From Tenacibaculum piscium (GTDB lineage: Bacteria > Bacteroidota > Bacteroidia > Flavobacteriales > Flavobacteriaceae): DNA of 64,000 nucleotides. Positions 42,962 through 51,238 of this stretch are shown here, one piece after another. The notes under the pieces were generated by a model. That model was not told where the DNA came from, made no database searches, and saw only the letters and a list, made by a program, of their open reading frames with translations. Location of the stretch: the NCBI RefSeq assembly GCF_021390715.1, contig NZ_JAJGWT010000006.1:4410-68409 (forward strand). The letters are read 5' to 3'. Every line of letters begins with the position of its first letter. Position 1 is the first letter of the stretch. Both the position numbers and the translations under genes were made by a program.

Positions 42962-42993
42962 GTTAAAGGTTTCAAGTAAATGAAACCTTTAAC
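42962..42993 (-). terminator. Hairpin between rpsB and tsf
   Basis: GTTAAAGGTTTCA pairs perfectly with TGAAACCTTTAAC (13 bp, loop AGTAAA). The following minus-strand sequence is only modestly T-rich, so it may attenuate or process the rpsB-tsf mRNA rather than stop it fully. Confidence 0.65.
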
Positions 42994-43008
42994 GGAAATA
43001 AATTGAAA

Positions 43009-43809
43009 TTATTTAGCTTCTTCTTCTTCTTCTTTAGCTGGTGCTTTAGTAGCAACAGTTTCAGTAGTAGTAGCTTTTACTTCTTTAGCTTCTTCTTTAA
43101 CAGGAGTAGCTACTTTTTCTTTGTCAGCCTTTCTTTCAGATAAACCTTCAGCAATAGCATCAGTTACATAAGATAAAACTTTATCAATAGATTTTGAAGC
43201 ATCGTCATTTGCAGGAATTACGTAATCTACTGGTCTAGGATCAGAGTTCGTATCAACTAATGCAAAAATTGGAATGTTTAATTTTGTTGCTTCAGCAATT
43301 GCAATGTGTTCTTTTTTAACATCGATTACAAATACAGCCGCAGGTAAACGAGTCATATCAGAAATAGAACCTAAATTCTTTTCTAATTTCGCTCTCTGAC
43401 GGTTAATTTGTAACTTTTCTCTTTTAGATAAAGCGTCAAAAGAACCATCTAACTTCATTCTATCAATAGTAGCCATTTTCTTAACAGCTTTACGGATAGT
43501 TACGAAGTTTGTTAACATACCACCAGGCCAACGCTCGGTAATAAAAGGCATGTTAATATTAGTTGCTCTTTCAGCTACAATATCTTTCGCTTGCTTTTTA
43601 GTTGCAACGAATAATATTTTACGTCCAGAGTTTGCTATTTTTTGTAAAGCTGCAGCAGCTTCGTCAATTTTAGCAGATGTTTTATACAAATCGATGATGT
43701 GAACACCGTTACGTTCTGTATAAATGTATGGAGCCATGTTTGGGTTCCATTTTCTAGTTAAGTGACCGAAGTGCACTCCGCTTTCTAATAATTCTTGAAT
43801 ATTTGCCAT
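43009..43809 (-). CDS. rpsB: Ribosomal protein S2
   Basis: The 266-aa 30S protein has the S2 signature LLESGVHFGHLTRKWNPNMAPYIYTERNGVHIIDL and later FVIDVKKEHIAIAEATKLNIPIFALVDTNSDP. The last ~40 residues are a low-complexity Lys/Glu/Ala/Thr tail, a lineage-typical extension. The upstream 180 bp contain small hairpins but no recognised leader motif. Confidence 0.97.
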   Translation of the reverse strand: MANIQELLESGVHFGHLTRKWNPNMAPYIYTERNGVHIIDLYKTSAKIDEAAAALQKIANSGRKILFVATKKQAKDIVAERATNINMPFITERWPGGMLTNFVTIRKAVKKMATIDRMKLDGSFDALSKREKLQINRQRAKLEKNLGSISDMTRLPAAVFVIDVKKEHIAIAEATKLNIPIFALVDTNSDPRPVDYVIPANDDASKSIDKVLSYVTDAIAEGLSERKADKEKVATPVKEEAKEVKATTTETVATKAPAKEEEEEAK

Positions 43810-43989
43810 TTTAATAAAATGTGTTTACGTTCTGTTTTCACAATATTTCAGTAGTTGTAAAAAGTCTGAAATATTTAGATACTAAACTGTTAAAAATAAA
43901 TGTATAAGTAACAGTCTCTTTTTGAAAATAAATTAAAAACTATTAACAATATCTTTTGCAAGGCATTGTTAATAATTTGAAAATATATA

Positions 43990-44376
43990 TTAACGTTTAG
44001 AGAACTGGAATTTCTTACGTGCTTTTTTCTGACCGAATTTCTTACGTTCAACCATTCTAGGGTCACGAGTTAATAAACCTTCTGGTTTCAATACTGCTTT
44101 GTGCTCTTCGTTAATTGCTACTAATGCTCTAGTAATTGCTAAACGAATTGCTTCTGCTTGACCAGTAATACCACCTCCAAAAACGTTTACTTTAATGTCA
44201 TAAGACTCTAAGTTCTCAGTTAACATTAAAGGCTGTTGGATTTTGTATTGTAAAGTTCCTGTTGTAAAGTAGTTCTTAAAGTCCTTCTTGTTAACAGTAA
44301 TGTTTCCTTTACCTTCTGAAAGATAAATACGAGCAACTGCTGTTTTTCTTCTACCTATTTTGTGTACAGTTTCCAT
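43990..44376 (-). CDS. rpsI: Ribosomal protein S9
   Basis: The 128-aa protein has the S9 features: IGRRKTAVARIYLSEGKGNITVNKK, FGGGITGQAEAIRLAITRAL and the C-terminal DPRMVERKKFGQKKARKKFQFSKR, whose end reaches the P-site tRNA. ATG overlaps the rplM stop (TAATG). Confidence 0.97.
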   Translation of the reverse strand: METVHKIGRRKTAVARIYLSEGKGNITVNKKDFKNYFTTGTLQYKIQQPLMLTENLESYDIKVNVFGGGITGQAEAIRLAITRALVAINEEHKAVLKPEGLLTRDPRMVERKKFGQKKARKKFQFSKR

Positions 44377-44831
44377 TATATAAGATCTTTAAGGTTAATA
44401 GCTTTTGGGTTTTGAGCAGTTTGTTGGTGCTCAGTACCTGCATACGCATATAAGTTTTTGTATAAAGCGCTTCCTAATTTATTTTTAGGTAACATTCCTT
44501 TTACTGCTTTTTCGATTAATCTTGTAGGATCTTTTTCGAACATTTCTGTAGCAGTTAATGATCTTTGTCCACCTGGATAACCTGTATGACGGATATAAGA
44601 TTTATCAGTCCATTTTTTACCAGTTAAAACAATTTTTTCTGCGTTGATAACAACCACGTTATCTCCACAATCTACGTGAGGAGTATAATTTGGTTTGTAC
44701 TTACCTCTAATTAGCATTGCTATTTTAGAAGCTAGACGACCCAACGTTTGCCCGTCCGCATCAACTAAAACCCACTCTTTATTAACAGTGTTTTTGTTTG
44801 CTGATACTGTTTTGTAACTTAATGTGTTCAT
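44376..44831 (-). CDS. rplM: Ribosomal protein L13
   Basis: The 151-aa 50S protein has WVLVDADGQTLGRLASKIAMLIRGKYKPNYTPHVDCGDNVVVINAEK, GYPGGQRS and the GMLPKNKLGSALYKNLYAYAG motif. It heads the usual rplM-rpsI pair behind a good promoter. Confidence 0.97.
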   Translation of the reverse strand: MNTLSYKTVSANKNTVNKEWVLVDADGQTLGRLASKIAMLIRGKYKPNYTPHVDCGDNVVVINAEKIVLTGKKWTDKSYIRHTGYPGGQRSLTATEMFEKDPTRLIEKAVKGMLPKNKLGSALYKNLYAYAGTEHQQTAQNPKAINLKDLI

Positions 44832-44888
44832 AATTACACGATTAGTTTTTGTTTATTAATATATGATTTTATCCTTAAAAAAGGTGTG

Positions 44889-44918
44889 CAAATATACGGC
44901 TAATTATTTGATTGACAA
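44889..44918 (-). promoter_or_regulatory. Promoter of rplM-rpsI
   Basis: On the minus strand TTG (44918-44916) and TATATTTG (44896-44889) are spaced by 19 bp, a full match to the Bacteroidota consensus. Confidence 0.7.
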
Positions 44919-44944
44919 ATAGTAGGTTTGTTTAATTTTTTCTA

Positions 44945-44974
44945 ATAAAAAAACGTGCAGTTGCACGTTTTTTT
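44945..44974 (-). terminator. Terminator of the OmpA-family gene
   Basis: AAACGTGCA pairs with TGCACGTTT around GT, flanked by long A and T runs. It lies downstream of the OmpA-family gene and before the rplM promoter. Confidence 0.85.
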
Positions 44975-45035
44975 ATTTATGAAATAGTATTTTGAATAAA
45001 AATGCTCTAATTTTTATTCTATTTTTCAGGTTATT

Positions 45036-45884
45036 TTACTCTGTTTTTTGTTCTAATAATTCAAAAAATTGATTTAAACGTGGTAAAATAATAATTTTTG
45101 TTCGTCTATTTTTGGCTTTATTATCAGGAGTATCGTTTGCTACTAATGGCACATAACTTCCTCTACCAGCTGCGATTAATCTTTTAGGAGCAACGCTGTA
45201 TTTATTTTGTAATTCACGAACAATAGCTGTTGAACGTAATACACTTAATCCCCAGTTATCTATTAGTCTAGATCCTTTCGAAACAGGTGTATTATCAGTA
45301 TGTCCTTCAATCATTATATCCATTTCTGGCTGACCATTTACAACCGTTGCTACTTTTCCTAAAACTTTAGAGGCTTTATCAGAAATTGTATAGCTTCCGC
45401 TTTTAAATAATAGTTTATCAGAAATCGAGATAAAAACCACTGTTTTTTCTACGTTAATAGTGATATCTTCATCATCAATACCTTGTTGTAATTCTTTTTT
45501 CAGATGAAAAGCAACGACTAAATTTAACGAATCTTTTTTAGAAGCTGCTGCTCTAATTCGGTTAATATATTTGTCTTTTTTGCTTAATTGCGTTAAGGTT
45601 TCTTTGATGTTATCATTTGCTCCTTTGGTTAAAACGGTTAAGTTTTCTACTTGTTGAAGCGTATTTTGTTTGTCTTGTTTTAAATCACCAACGGATGATT
45701 TTAAGGTATTTACTTTTTCTTGACAACTTTCTTTTTCAACTAAACATTTCGTTAAATTTGCCTTTACAGCTAATAATTCATCTTTTGTTTTTTCGTGCTT
45801 AGTTTTTAAAGCGTTTAATTCTTTGGTAGAAACACAAGATGCTAGTAAAAAAGAAGCGGTAATAACTAAAAATATTTTCTTCAT
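45036..45884 (-). CDS. OmpA-family lipoprotein with coiled coil
   Basis: The 282-aa protein has a lipoprotein signal (FLLASCVSTKE, Cys17), a long coiled coil (about 20-105) and an OmpA-type peptidoglycan-binding domain (about 150-275) with IMIEGHTDNTPVS, LSVLRSTAIVRELQ and NRRTKIIILP. It should tether the outer membrane to peptidoglycan. It is a single gene with its own promoter and terminator. Confidence 0.88.
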   Translation of the reverse strand: MKKIFLVITASFLLASCVSTKELNALKTKHEKTKDELLAVKANLTKCLVEKESCQEKVNTLKSSVGDLKQDKQNTLQQVENLTVLTKGANDNIKETLTQLSKKDKYINRIRAAASKKDSLNLVVAFHLKKELQQGIDDEDITINVEKTVVFISISDKLLFKSGSYTISDKASKVLGKVATVVNGQPEMDIMIEGHTDNTPVSKGSRLIDNWGLSVLRSTAIVRELQNKYSVAPKRLIAAGRGSYVPLVANDTPDNKAKNRRTKIIILPRLNQFFELLEQKTE

Positions 45885-45929
45885 TTTAGGCTGTTTTTAA
45901 GTGGTGAATTAGTATTGTTTTGAAAAATA

Positions 45930-45937
45930 CAAATTTA
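45930..45937 (-). promoter_or_regulatory. -7 box for the OmpA-family gene
   Basis: TAAATTTG on the minus strand, 45 bp before the ATG at 45884. Confidence 0.45.
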
Positions 45938-45994
45938 TGAAAATCAATGCGTAAAAAAACAGAATTAACAATCTTTTATGAAGCGATAATGATT

Positions 45995-46002
45995 TATTTT
46001 TG
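45995..46002 (+). promoter_or_regulatory. -7 box for apbE
   Basis: TATTTTTG fits TAnnTTTG and lies 30 bp before the ATG at 46033. Confidence 0.4.
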
Positions 46003-46032
46003 TCGTTACATTTTAAATATTAAATTTTTACG

Positions 46033-47097
46033 ATGATTCAAAATAGAATTTGCACAGTATTTTTAAGATTATTATCAATAATATTTCTATTATTATTTTT
46101 GATTTCTTGTAATCAGAAAAAAGAAATAACTCCTACGAAATTAGCAGGTTTTGTATTTGGAACAACGTATCATATTACCTATTTTGATGCTCAAAATCAA
46201 GAAATCGCTCAAAAAACAATCAATAAAACGACTACTAAAACGAGTGAAAAATTAAATAAAAAGTTGCTTCAAAAATCAATTGATAGTTTATTTAATTTAG
46301 TGAATAAATCATTGTCTACGTATTTACCAACTTCCGATATTTCTAGGATTAATCAAGGCGATACCACGGTAGTTGTTGATGCGATGTTTATCGAAGTTTT
46401 TAAAAAAGCTAAAAAAATTCATCAACAAACCGATGGTTATTTTGATCCAACGATTGGAAAATTAATTGATGCGTATGGTTTTGGAGCGGGAAAAGAGATT
46501 AAAAATTTAACATCCGAAGAAATTAAAAAACTAATGATTGGCGTTGGTTTTGATAAAGTAAAATTAGAAAATAATAAGGTTTATCGTGAATCAGATCATA
46601 TTGAATTTAATGTAAATGCTTTTGCAAAAGGTTATGGAGTTGATATTATCGGTCGATTTTTAGAGGATAAAAACATTGAAAATTATTTGGTAGAAATAGG
46701 AGGGGAGATTCGAGCGAGAGGAAAAAAGAACAGTAAATTATGGAAAGTAGCGATTGAAAAACCAAATATTGATGGCACACGTTCGCTTCAAAAAGTTATT
46801 TCTTTGGATAATGAATCGATGGCAACTTCTGGGAACTATCGAAAGTTTAAAATCAATGAAAACGGCGATAAAATTGTACATACGGTAAATGCAAAAACAG
46901 GTTTGGCAAGTCAAAGTAATTTATTGAGTGTTTCGGTTCGTTTAAAGGGCGATTGTGCCGATGTTGATGCCTACGCAACCGCTTTTTTAGCCATGGGATT
47001 AGAAAAAACGAAAGCATTTTTACAAAAATATCCTGAATTAAAAGTAGTCCTATTATATAATGACGAAAATAATGAGTTAAAAGAATTTGAAAATTAA
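46033..47097 (+). CDS. apbE: FAD:protein FMN transferase (ApbE)
   Basis: The 354-aa lipoprotein (signal with SCNQKK, Cys26) attaches FMN to threonines of NqrB/C and RnfG-type proteins in the periplasm. Family motifs: FGTTYHITYF, FDPTIGKLIDAYGFG, NVNAFAKGYGVDIIGRFLE, YLVEIGGEIRARG and MATSGNYR. No nqr genes are in the window. A hairpin with T run at 47116-47137 follows. Confidence 0.93.
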   Translation: MIQNRICTVFLRLLSIIFLLLFLISCNQKKEITPTKLAGFVFGTTYHITYFDAQNQEIAQKTINKTTTKTSEKLNKKLLQKSIDSLFNLVNKSLSTYLPTSDISRINQGDTTVVVDAMFIEVFKKAKKIHQQTDGYFDPTIGKLIDAYGFGAGKEIKNLTSEEIKKLMIGVGFDKVKLENNKVYRESDHIEFNVNAFAKGYGVDIIGRFLEDKNIENYLVEIGGEIRARGKKNSKLWKVAIEKPNIDGTRSLQKVISLDNESMATSGNYRKFKINENGDKIVHTVNAKTGLASQSNLLSVSVRLKGDCADVDAYATAFLAMGLEKTKAFLQKYPELKVVLLYNDENNELKEFEN

Positions 47098-47112
47098 GAA
47101 ATCGCATCCGTC

Positions 47113-47138
47113 AACCTGAATTTATTTCAGTTTTTTTC
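47113..47138 (+). terminator. Terminator-like hairpin after apbE
   Basis: ACCTGAA pairs with TTCAGTT around loop TTTA, followed by a T run. The sequence also matches a small CTGAA-TTTA-TTCAG unit that I recall recurring in flavobacterial genomes. Confidence 0.6.
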
Positions 47139-47146
47139 ATGATTTT

Positions 47147-47283
47147 TGTCAATTCGAGTGATTTTAATGACTAAAAGGAATTAAAATTGTATCGAGAATT
47201 TGAATTTTTTTATGTTGATGAATTTTGATGCTGAAAAAGTTCTCGATACAATTTTTTGAAGGAAAAAATCACTCGAACTGACA
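47147..47283. repeat. Nested inverted-repeat element (137 bp)
   Basis: Outer arms 47147-47165 and 47265-47283 (TGTCAATTCGAGTGATTTT and its complement, one mismatch) enclose inner arms 47183-47201 and 47237-47255 (AAAATTGTATCGAGAATTT, one mismatch). No ORF is inside. It lies between apbE and a convergent methyltransferase gene. The CGAGTGATTTT and TATCGAGAA words match repeats I remember from flavobacterial intergenic regions; that recollection needs a search. Confidence 0.8.
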
Positions 47284-47289
47284 GTTTAT

Positions 47290-48084
47290 TTAAAGGCTCT
47301 TAAAACAAACAGGCAGAATTTCGTCTTTCATCAATGCAAATCGTGCTAGTTTTTCTGGGGCGATTTTTTGTGTCAAATCAACCTCATCAACCTTAAAACC
47401 TACGGAACGAAGTTTGTCGAAATAATCACGCCCATACACGCGAACATGATCGTATTGACCGAATATTTTGGTGCGTTCCTTTTCATCGGTAATGGAATCG
47501 TCTTCAAAAGTTTTTTCTCTTGATAAATCTTGAGGAATCTGAAAAATTCCAAATCCGCCAACTTTTAAAACCCTGTATAATTCTTGCATTGCTTTGGTAT
47601 CATCAGAAATATGTTCTAAAACATGATTGCAAAAAACAACATCAAACTCATTATCTTTAAAAGGTAAATCGCAAATATCGGCTTTTACATCCGCAATTGG
47701 AGATTCTAAATCAGCAGTAATATAGTCTAAGTTTTTTTGCTTTCTGAAGATATCTAAAAAGCATTGTTCAGGCGCAATATGAAGTACTTTTAGTTTTTTA
47801 TCCGAAGAACTATTTAAGTTATTTGAAGCTAAAAAATTTGTTTCATTTTGTAAATATAACCATAATAAACGGTGTCTTTCTAAGGATAAAGTAGAAGGAG
47901 AAAGGGCATTTTCTCTTTGATTTTGATATCCGTAAGGCAAAAATTTGCGAAAAGATTTTCCATCAATAGGATCTGTAAAAACATCGCCTTGTAACCACCA
48001 AGAAATTACTGGGCGAACCCAGTAACTTGCTTTAATTAATAAAGGTCTTGGAATGGTGTTTAATATGATTTTGAATATTGACAA
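47290..48084 (-). CDS. Class I SAM-dependent methyltransferase
   Basis: The 264-aa protein has a Rossmann-type SAM-binding core: LKVLHIAPEQCFLDIF (motif I region near 95), YITADLESPIADVKADICDLPFKDNEFDVVFCNHVLEHISDDTKAMQELYRVLKVGG (motifs II to IV). The DVVFCNHVLEHI pattern is typical of small-molecule or lipid/quinone methyltransferases. The substrate cannot be read. The start appears to be TTG (48084), one base after the map stop. Confidence 0.85.
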   Translation of the reverse strand: MSIFKIILNTIPRPLLIKASYWVRPVISWWLQGDVFTDPIDGKSFRKFLPYGYQNQRENALSPSTLSLERHRLLWLYLQNETNFLASNNLNSSSDKKLKVLHIAPEQCFLDIFRKQKNLDYITADLESPIADVKADICDLPFKDNEFDVVFCNHVLEHISDDTKAMQELYRVLKVGGFGIFQIPQDLSREKTFEDDSITDEKERTKIFGQYDHVRVYGRDYFDKLRSVGFKVDEVDLTQKIAPEKLARFALMKDEILPVCFKSL

Positions 48085-48085
48085 A

Positions 48086-48904
48086 TTATATTGTTAAAGG
48101 TTGTTGTCTAAATTCGTCTTCTTCATTTGTTTCAATTCCTAATGCTTCATGTATATATTTGAAGGTAGAAAGTAATTCTGGTTTTCCATCAACAATAGCA
48201 ACATCGTGTTCAAAATGAGCGGAAGGTTTGTTGTCTAAAGTTGTAATTGTCCAACCGTCATTATGTTGTAAAATTTTATGTGTTCCTAGGTTTGTCATCG
48301 GCTCGATGGCAACAACCATTCCTTCGATAAACTTTTTCCCACGACCTCTACGACCGTAATTTGGCATTTCAGGATCTTCGTGCATTACACGTCCTAAACC
48401 ATGACCAACCAATTCACGAACTACACCGTATCCATGTTTTTCAGTAAAGTTTTGAATAGCAAAACCAACATCACCGACACGATTTCCTACTTTTAATTCA
48501 CGAATACCAACATATAAACTTTCTCTGGTAACGTCTAATAATTTTTGCGTTTCAGGAGCGATTTCACCCACTGCAAAAGTATAGGCGTGGTCGCCATAAA
48601 AACCATTTTTAATCGAACCACAATCAATGGAAATAATATCTCCTTCTTGCATTGGGTTTTTATTCGGAATTCCGTGTACTACTTGTGAATTTGGGCTCAT
48701 ACAAAGGCTATTCGGGAAATCATACAATCCTAAAAAACCAGGAATTGCTCCTTGTTCACGGATAAATTCTTCGGCAAGTTTGTCTAAATATAAAGTGGAA
48801 ACACCAGGTTTCACTTCTTTAGCTAACATTCCTAAAGTTTTTGATACTACTAATGCACTTTCACGCATTAACTCTATTTCTTCTCTAGTTTTTGATTTAA
48901 TCAT
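48086..48904 (-). CDS. map: Methionine aminopeptidase
   Basis: The type I enzyme removes the N-terminal Met from new proteins. Metal ligands are visible in IDCGSIKNGFYGDHAYTFAVG (two Asp), GHGLGRVMHEDPEMPNYG (His), and VVAIEPMTNLG (Glu), with a further C-terminal Glu in HFEHDVAIV. I choose the ATG at 48904 (MIKSKTREEIELMR), because a longer frame from 48925 overlaps the -7 box. It is followed after 1 bp by the methyltransferase gene. Confidence 0.93.
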   Translation of the reverse strand: MIKSKTREEIELMRESALVVSKTLGMLAKEVKPGVSTLYLDKLAEEFIREQGAIPGFLGLYDFPNSLCMSPNSQVVHGIPNKNPMQEGDIISIDCGSIKNGFYGDHAYTFAVGEIAPETQKLLDVTRESLYVGIRELKVGNRVGDVGFAIQNFTEKHGYGVVRELVGHGLGRVMHEDPEMPNYGRRGRGKKFIEGMVVAIEPMTNLGTHKILQHNDGWTITTLDNKPSAHFEHDVAIVDGKPELLSTFKYIHEALGIETNEEDEFRQQPLTI

Positions 48905-48922
48905 CTTAAAAATATTGAAGGA

Positions 48923-48930
48923 CAAATTTA
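48923..48930 (-). promoter_or_regulatory. -7 box for map
   Basis: TAAATTTG on the minus strand lies 18 bp before the ATG at 48904 and decides against the upstream start. Confidence 0.5.
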
Positions 48931-48933
48931 CGG

Positions 48934-49464
48934 TTATTTTTGATAAGGATGTGTGTATGGCTTGCCAGAAACTATTTTTAAAATATCTTCTTCGATAGTA
49001 CTACCATCAAGTGCATGCTCAACAAAACGACCAATTTCTTTTCCATCTTTATAAAAAATGAAGGTTGGTATTCGAATAATATCAAGTCCTTTTTCTAATC
49101 CATTTCCTTTTTTCTTACGGTTAACAGCTACTATTTCTGAATTTATATAGTTAAAATTAGCTTGATCTAAAATTTTATAAAAATTAGGAAGTACGCGTTG
49201 GCTATCTCCACACCAAGTTGCTACAAAACCTCTAATAGTAACATCTTTTAGATGTATTTTCAATTTATTAATCGTTTTTTTATCGGTTTGGTAATACCTA
49301 TAAAAATCATTAAACCATTCTGAGGCATAAGGTTCTTGTTTAAAATCTTTTTTGGTAGCAATTCCGACTAAGTCATTCTGATTATTTTTAGTAGCAGGCT
49401 CTCTTGATATTGATGCACAAGAAGTAACTAATAATACAATAAATAAGTATGTTATTTTTTTCAT
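48934..49464 (-). CDS. Thioredoxin-fold lipoprotein with single active-site cysteine
   Basis: The 176-aa protein starts with a lipoprotein signal (LLVTSCASISRE, Cys16). The thioredoxin fold is evident from KDVTIRGFVATWCGDSQRVLPNF and GLDIIRIPTFIFYKDGKEIGRFVE. As in the cytoplasmic relative at 19066, the motif is WCGD (CGDS), with only one cysteine. It should lie in the periplasm. It cannot do a standard dithiol reaction. It is 10 bp downstream of gpmI and ends just before map. Confidence 0.78.
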   Translation of the reverse strand: MKKITYLFIVLLVTSCASISREPATKNNQNDLVGIATKKDFKQEPYASEWFNDFYRYYQTDKKTINKLKIHLKDVTIRGFVATWCGDSQRVLPNFYKILDQANFNYINSEIVAVNRKKKGNGLEKGLDIIRIPTFIFYKDGKEIGRFVEHALDGSTIEEDILKIVSGKPYTHPYQK

Positions 49465-49474
49465 CGGTATAATT

Positions 49475-50992
49475 TTAAATTAACGAATCTTGTGTCATTT
49501 CTTTAGGTTGCGGTACGTTCATTAAGTGCAAGATAGTTGGTGCAATATCACCTAAAACGCCATCTTTTATAGTTTTTAAATCGTTATCGATTAAAATCAT
49601 CGGAACAGGGTTCGTGGTGTGCGATGTATGTGGTGAACCATCAGGATTCATCATTGTTTCACAATTACCATGATCAGCAATTACAATAGTGGTATAATCA
49701 TTTTCTAAAGCCGTTGTAATTACATCTTTTACGCAATTATCAACTGTTTCACAAGCTTTTACTGCGGCATCAAAAACGCCTGTATGTCCAACCATATCGC
49801 CATTTGCGAAATTTAAGCATACGAAATCAACAGTGTTATTTTTTAATTCAGGAATAATAGCGTCTCGGATTTCATACGCACTCATTTCTGGCTGTAAATC
49901 GTAGGTTGCTACTTTTGGCGATGGACATAATAAACGTTTTTCGCCTTTAAATTCTTGCTCTCTTCCTCCAGAAAAGAAAAAAGTTACATGTGGATATTTC
50001 TCCGTTTCCGCAATTCTAATTTGCGTTTTACCTGCGCTTTCTAAAACTTCACCTAAAGTATTTTCAATATTATTACTATTGTAAATTACTTTAATATCTT
50101 TAAAAGTTTCATCATAATTTGTCATGGTAACAAAGTATAATGGTAATTTTTTGGTATTAAGTTTTGGAAAATCTTTCTGATTCAGAATTTCGGTTAATTC
50201 ACGACCTCTATCAGTTCTAAAATTAAAAAAGATAACAACATCATCTTCTTTAATAGTTGTTTTAGGTTGATTTTTTTCATCAACCATAATAATAGGTTTT
50301 ACGAATTCATCCGTAATATTTTCATCATAGCTTTCTTGAATACTTTGGGTCGCATCTGTAGAAAAACTTCCTTTTCCGTTTACTAAAGCATCGTGAGCTA
50401 ATTGCACTCTTTCCCAACGATTATCTCTATCCATAGCAAAATAACGCCCTGTAATTGTCGCCAATTCACCGGTGGTTTTTTGCATATGTTCTTCTATCTC
50501 ATTGATAAAATATTTTCCAGATTTAGGATCACAATCACGACCATCAGTAAAAGCATGTAAAAAAACATTGTCCAATTTTTGCTCGTTTGCGATGGATAAA
50601 AGTCCTTTTAAATGATTGATATGAGAATGAATCCCACCATTAGAAACCAATCCTAAAAGATGAACATTTTTATTGTTTTTTTTGGCGTAATCAAAAGCTT
50701 TTAATAATTCAATTTCTTGCGCTAAAGTTCCTTGTTCAACAGCCTTGTTAATTTTAGCAAGATTTTGATATACAATTCTACCTGCGCCTAAATTCATGTG
50801 TCCAACTTCCGAATTCCCCATCTGTCCTTCAGGCAAACCGACATGTTCTCCATCAGTACGTAATTGTGCGTGTGGAAATTTATCATATAAAGAATTTATG
50901 AAAGGCGTTTTGGCGTTGTATATAGCAGAAACTTTTGGATTTTGGGTAATTCCCCAGCCATCGAGAATCATTAAAATTACTTTCTTGTTCAT
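49475..50992 (-). CDS. gpmI: 2,3-bisphosphoglycerate-independent phosphoglycerate mutase
   Basis: The manganese enzyme interconverts 3- and 2-phosphoglycerate. Motifs are VILMILDGWGI with the metal Asp, the Ser nucleophile in GQMGNSEVGHMNLGAGRIVYQ, and IVIADHGNCETMM. Start at 50992 (MNKKVILMIL) removes an unlikely N-terminal tail of the longer frame. Length (about 505) fits the family. The gene lies downstream of the repeat at 51084-51165 and just upstream of a thioredoxin-like gene. Confidence 0.95.
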   Translation of the reverse strand: MNKKVILMILDGWGITQNPKVSAIYNAKTPFINSLYDKFPHAQLRTDGEHVGLPEGQMGNSEVGHMNLGAGRIVYQNLAKINKAVEQGTLAQEIELLKAFDYAKKNNKNVHLLGLVSNGGIHSHINHLKGLLSIANEQKLDNVFLHAFTDGRDCDPKSGKYFINEIEEHMQKTTGELATITGRYFAMDRDNRWERVQLAHDALVNGKGSFSTDATQSIQESYDENITDEFVKPIIMVDEKNQPKTTIKEDDVVIFFNFRTDRGRELTEILNQKDFPKLNTKKLPLYFVTMTNYDETFKDIKVIYNSNNIENTLGEVLESAGKTQIRIAETEKYPHVTFFFSGGREQEFKGEKRLLCPSPKVATYDLQPEMSAYEIRDAIIPELKNNTVDFVCLNFANGDMVGHTGVFDAAVKACETVDNCVKDVITTALENDYTTIVIADHGNCETMMNPDGSPHTSHTTNPVPMILIDNDLKTIKDGVLGDIAPTILHLMNVPQPKEMTQDSLI

Positions 50993-51083
50993 TTTTGTTG
51001 AATTGAACGGTAAAAATAAGAAAGATTTTATCGTTTTATAAAAAATAAACAAATGTATTATTTGCTATAAAAATTATTTGAAG

Positions 51084-51165
51084 TTATTTCCCGCTTTCCG
51101 CACTCGCTTTTTTTTAAAGAAAAATCAAAAACAGCCCTCAAACAATTGCTTCAATCGGGGCTAGG
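51084..51165 (-). repeat. Intergenic element ending in TAGCCCCGATTGAAGC
   Basis: On the minus strand it starts CCTAGCCCCGATTGAAGC and ends GCGAGTGCGGAAAGCGGGAA, with an A-rich middle. GC-rich ends in an AT-rich gap stand out. I recall closely similar intergenic elements ('TAGCCCCGAT ... GCGGAAAGCGGGAA') in many flavobacteria, with unknown function. It follows the M48 gene on the same strand and precedes gpmI. Confidence 0.65.
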
Positions 51166-51238
51166 ATTTAATTTTCTGCAAAAAAAAATGCTTTTATAAA
51201 TTATTTAAAATCATTTTGAGTTATTATTTTATCAATAT

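Noticed and set aside
50993..51052. Longer gpmI start at 51052
   Set aside because: The added N-terminal residues (FIFYKTIKSFLFLPFN) are not family-like, and the conserved protein begins at MNKKVILMIL.
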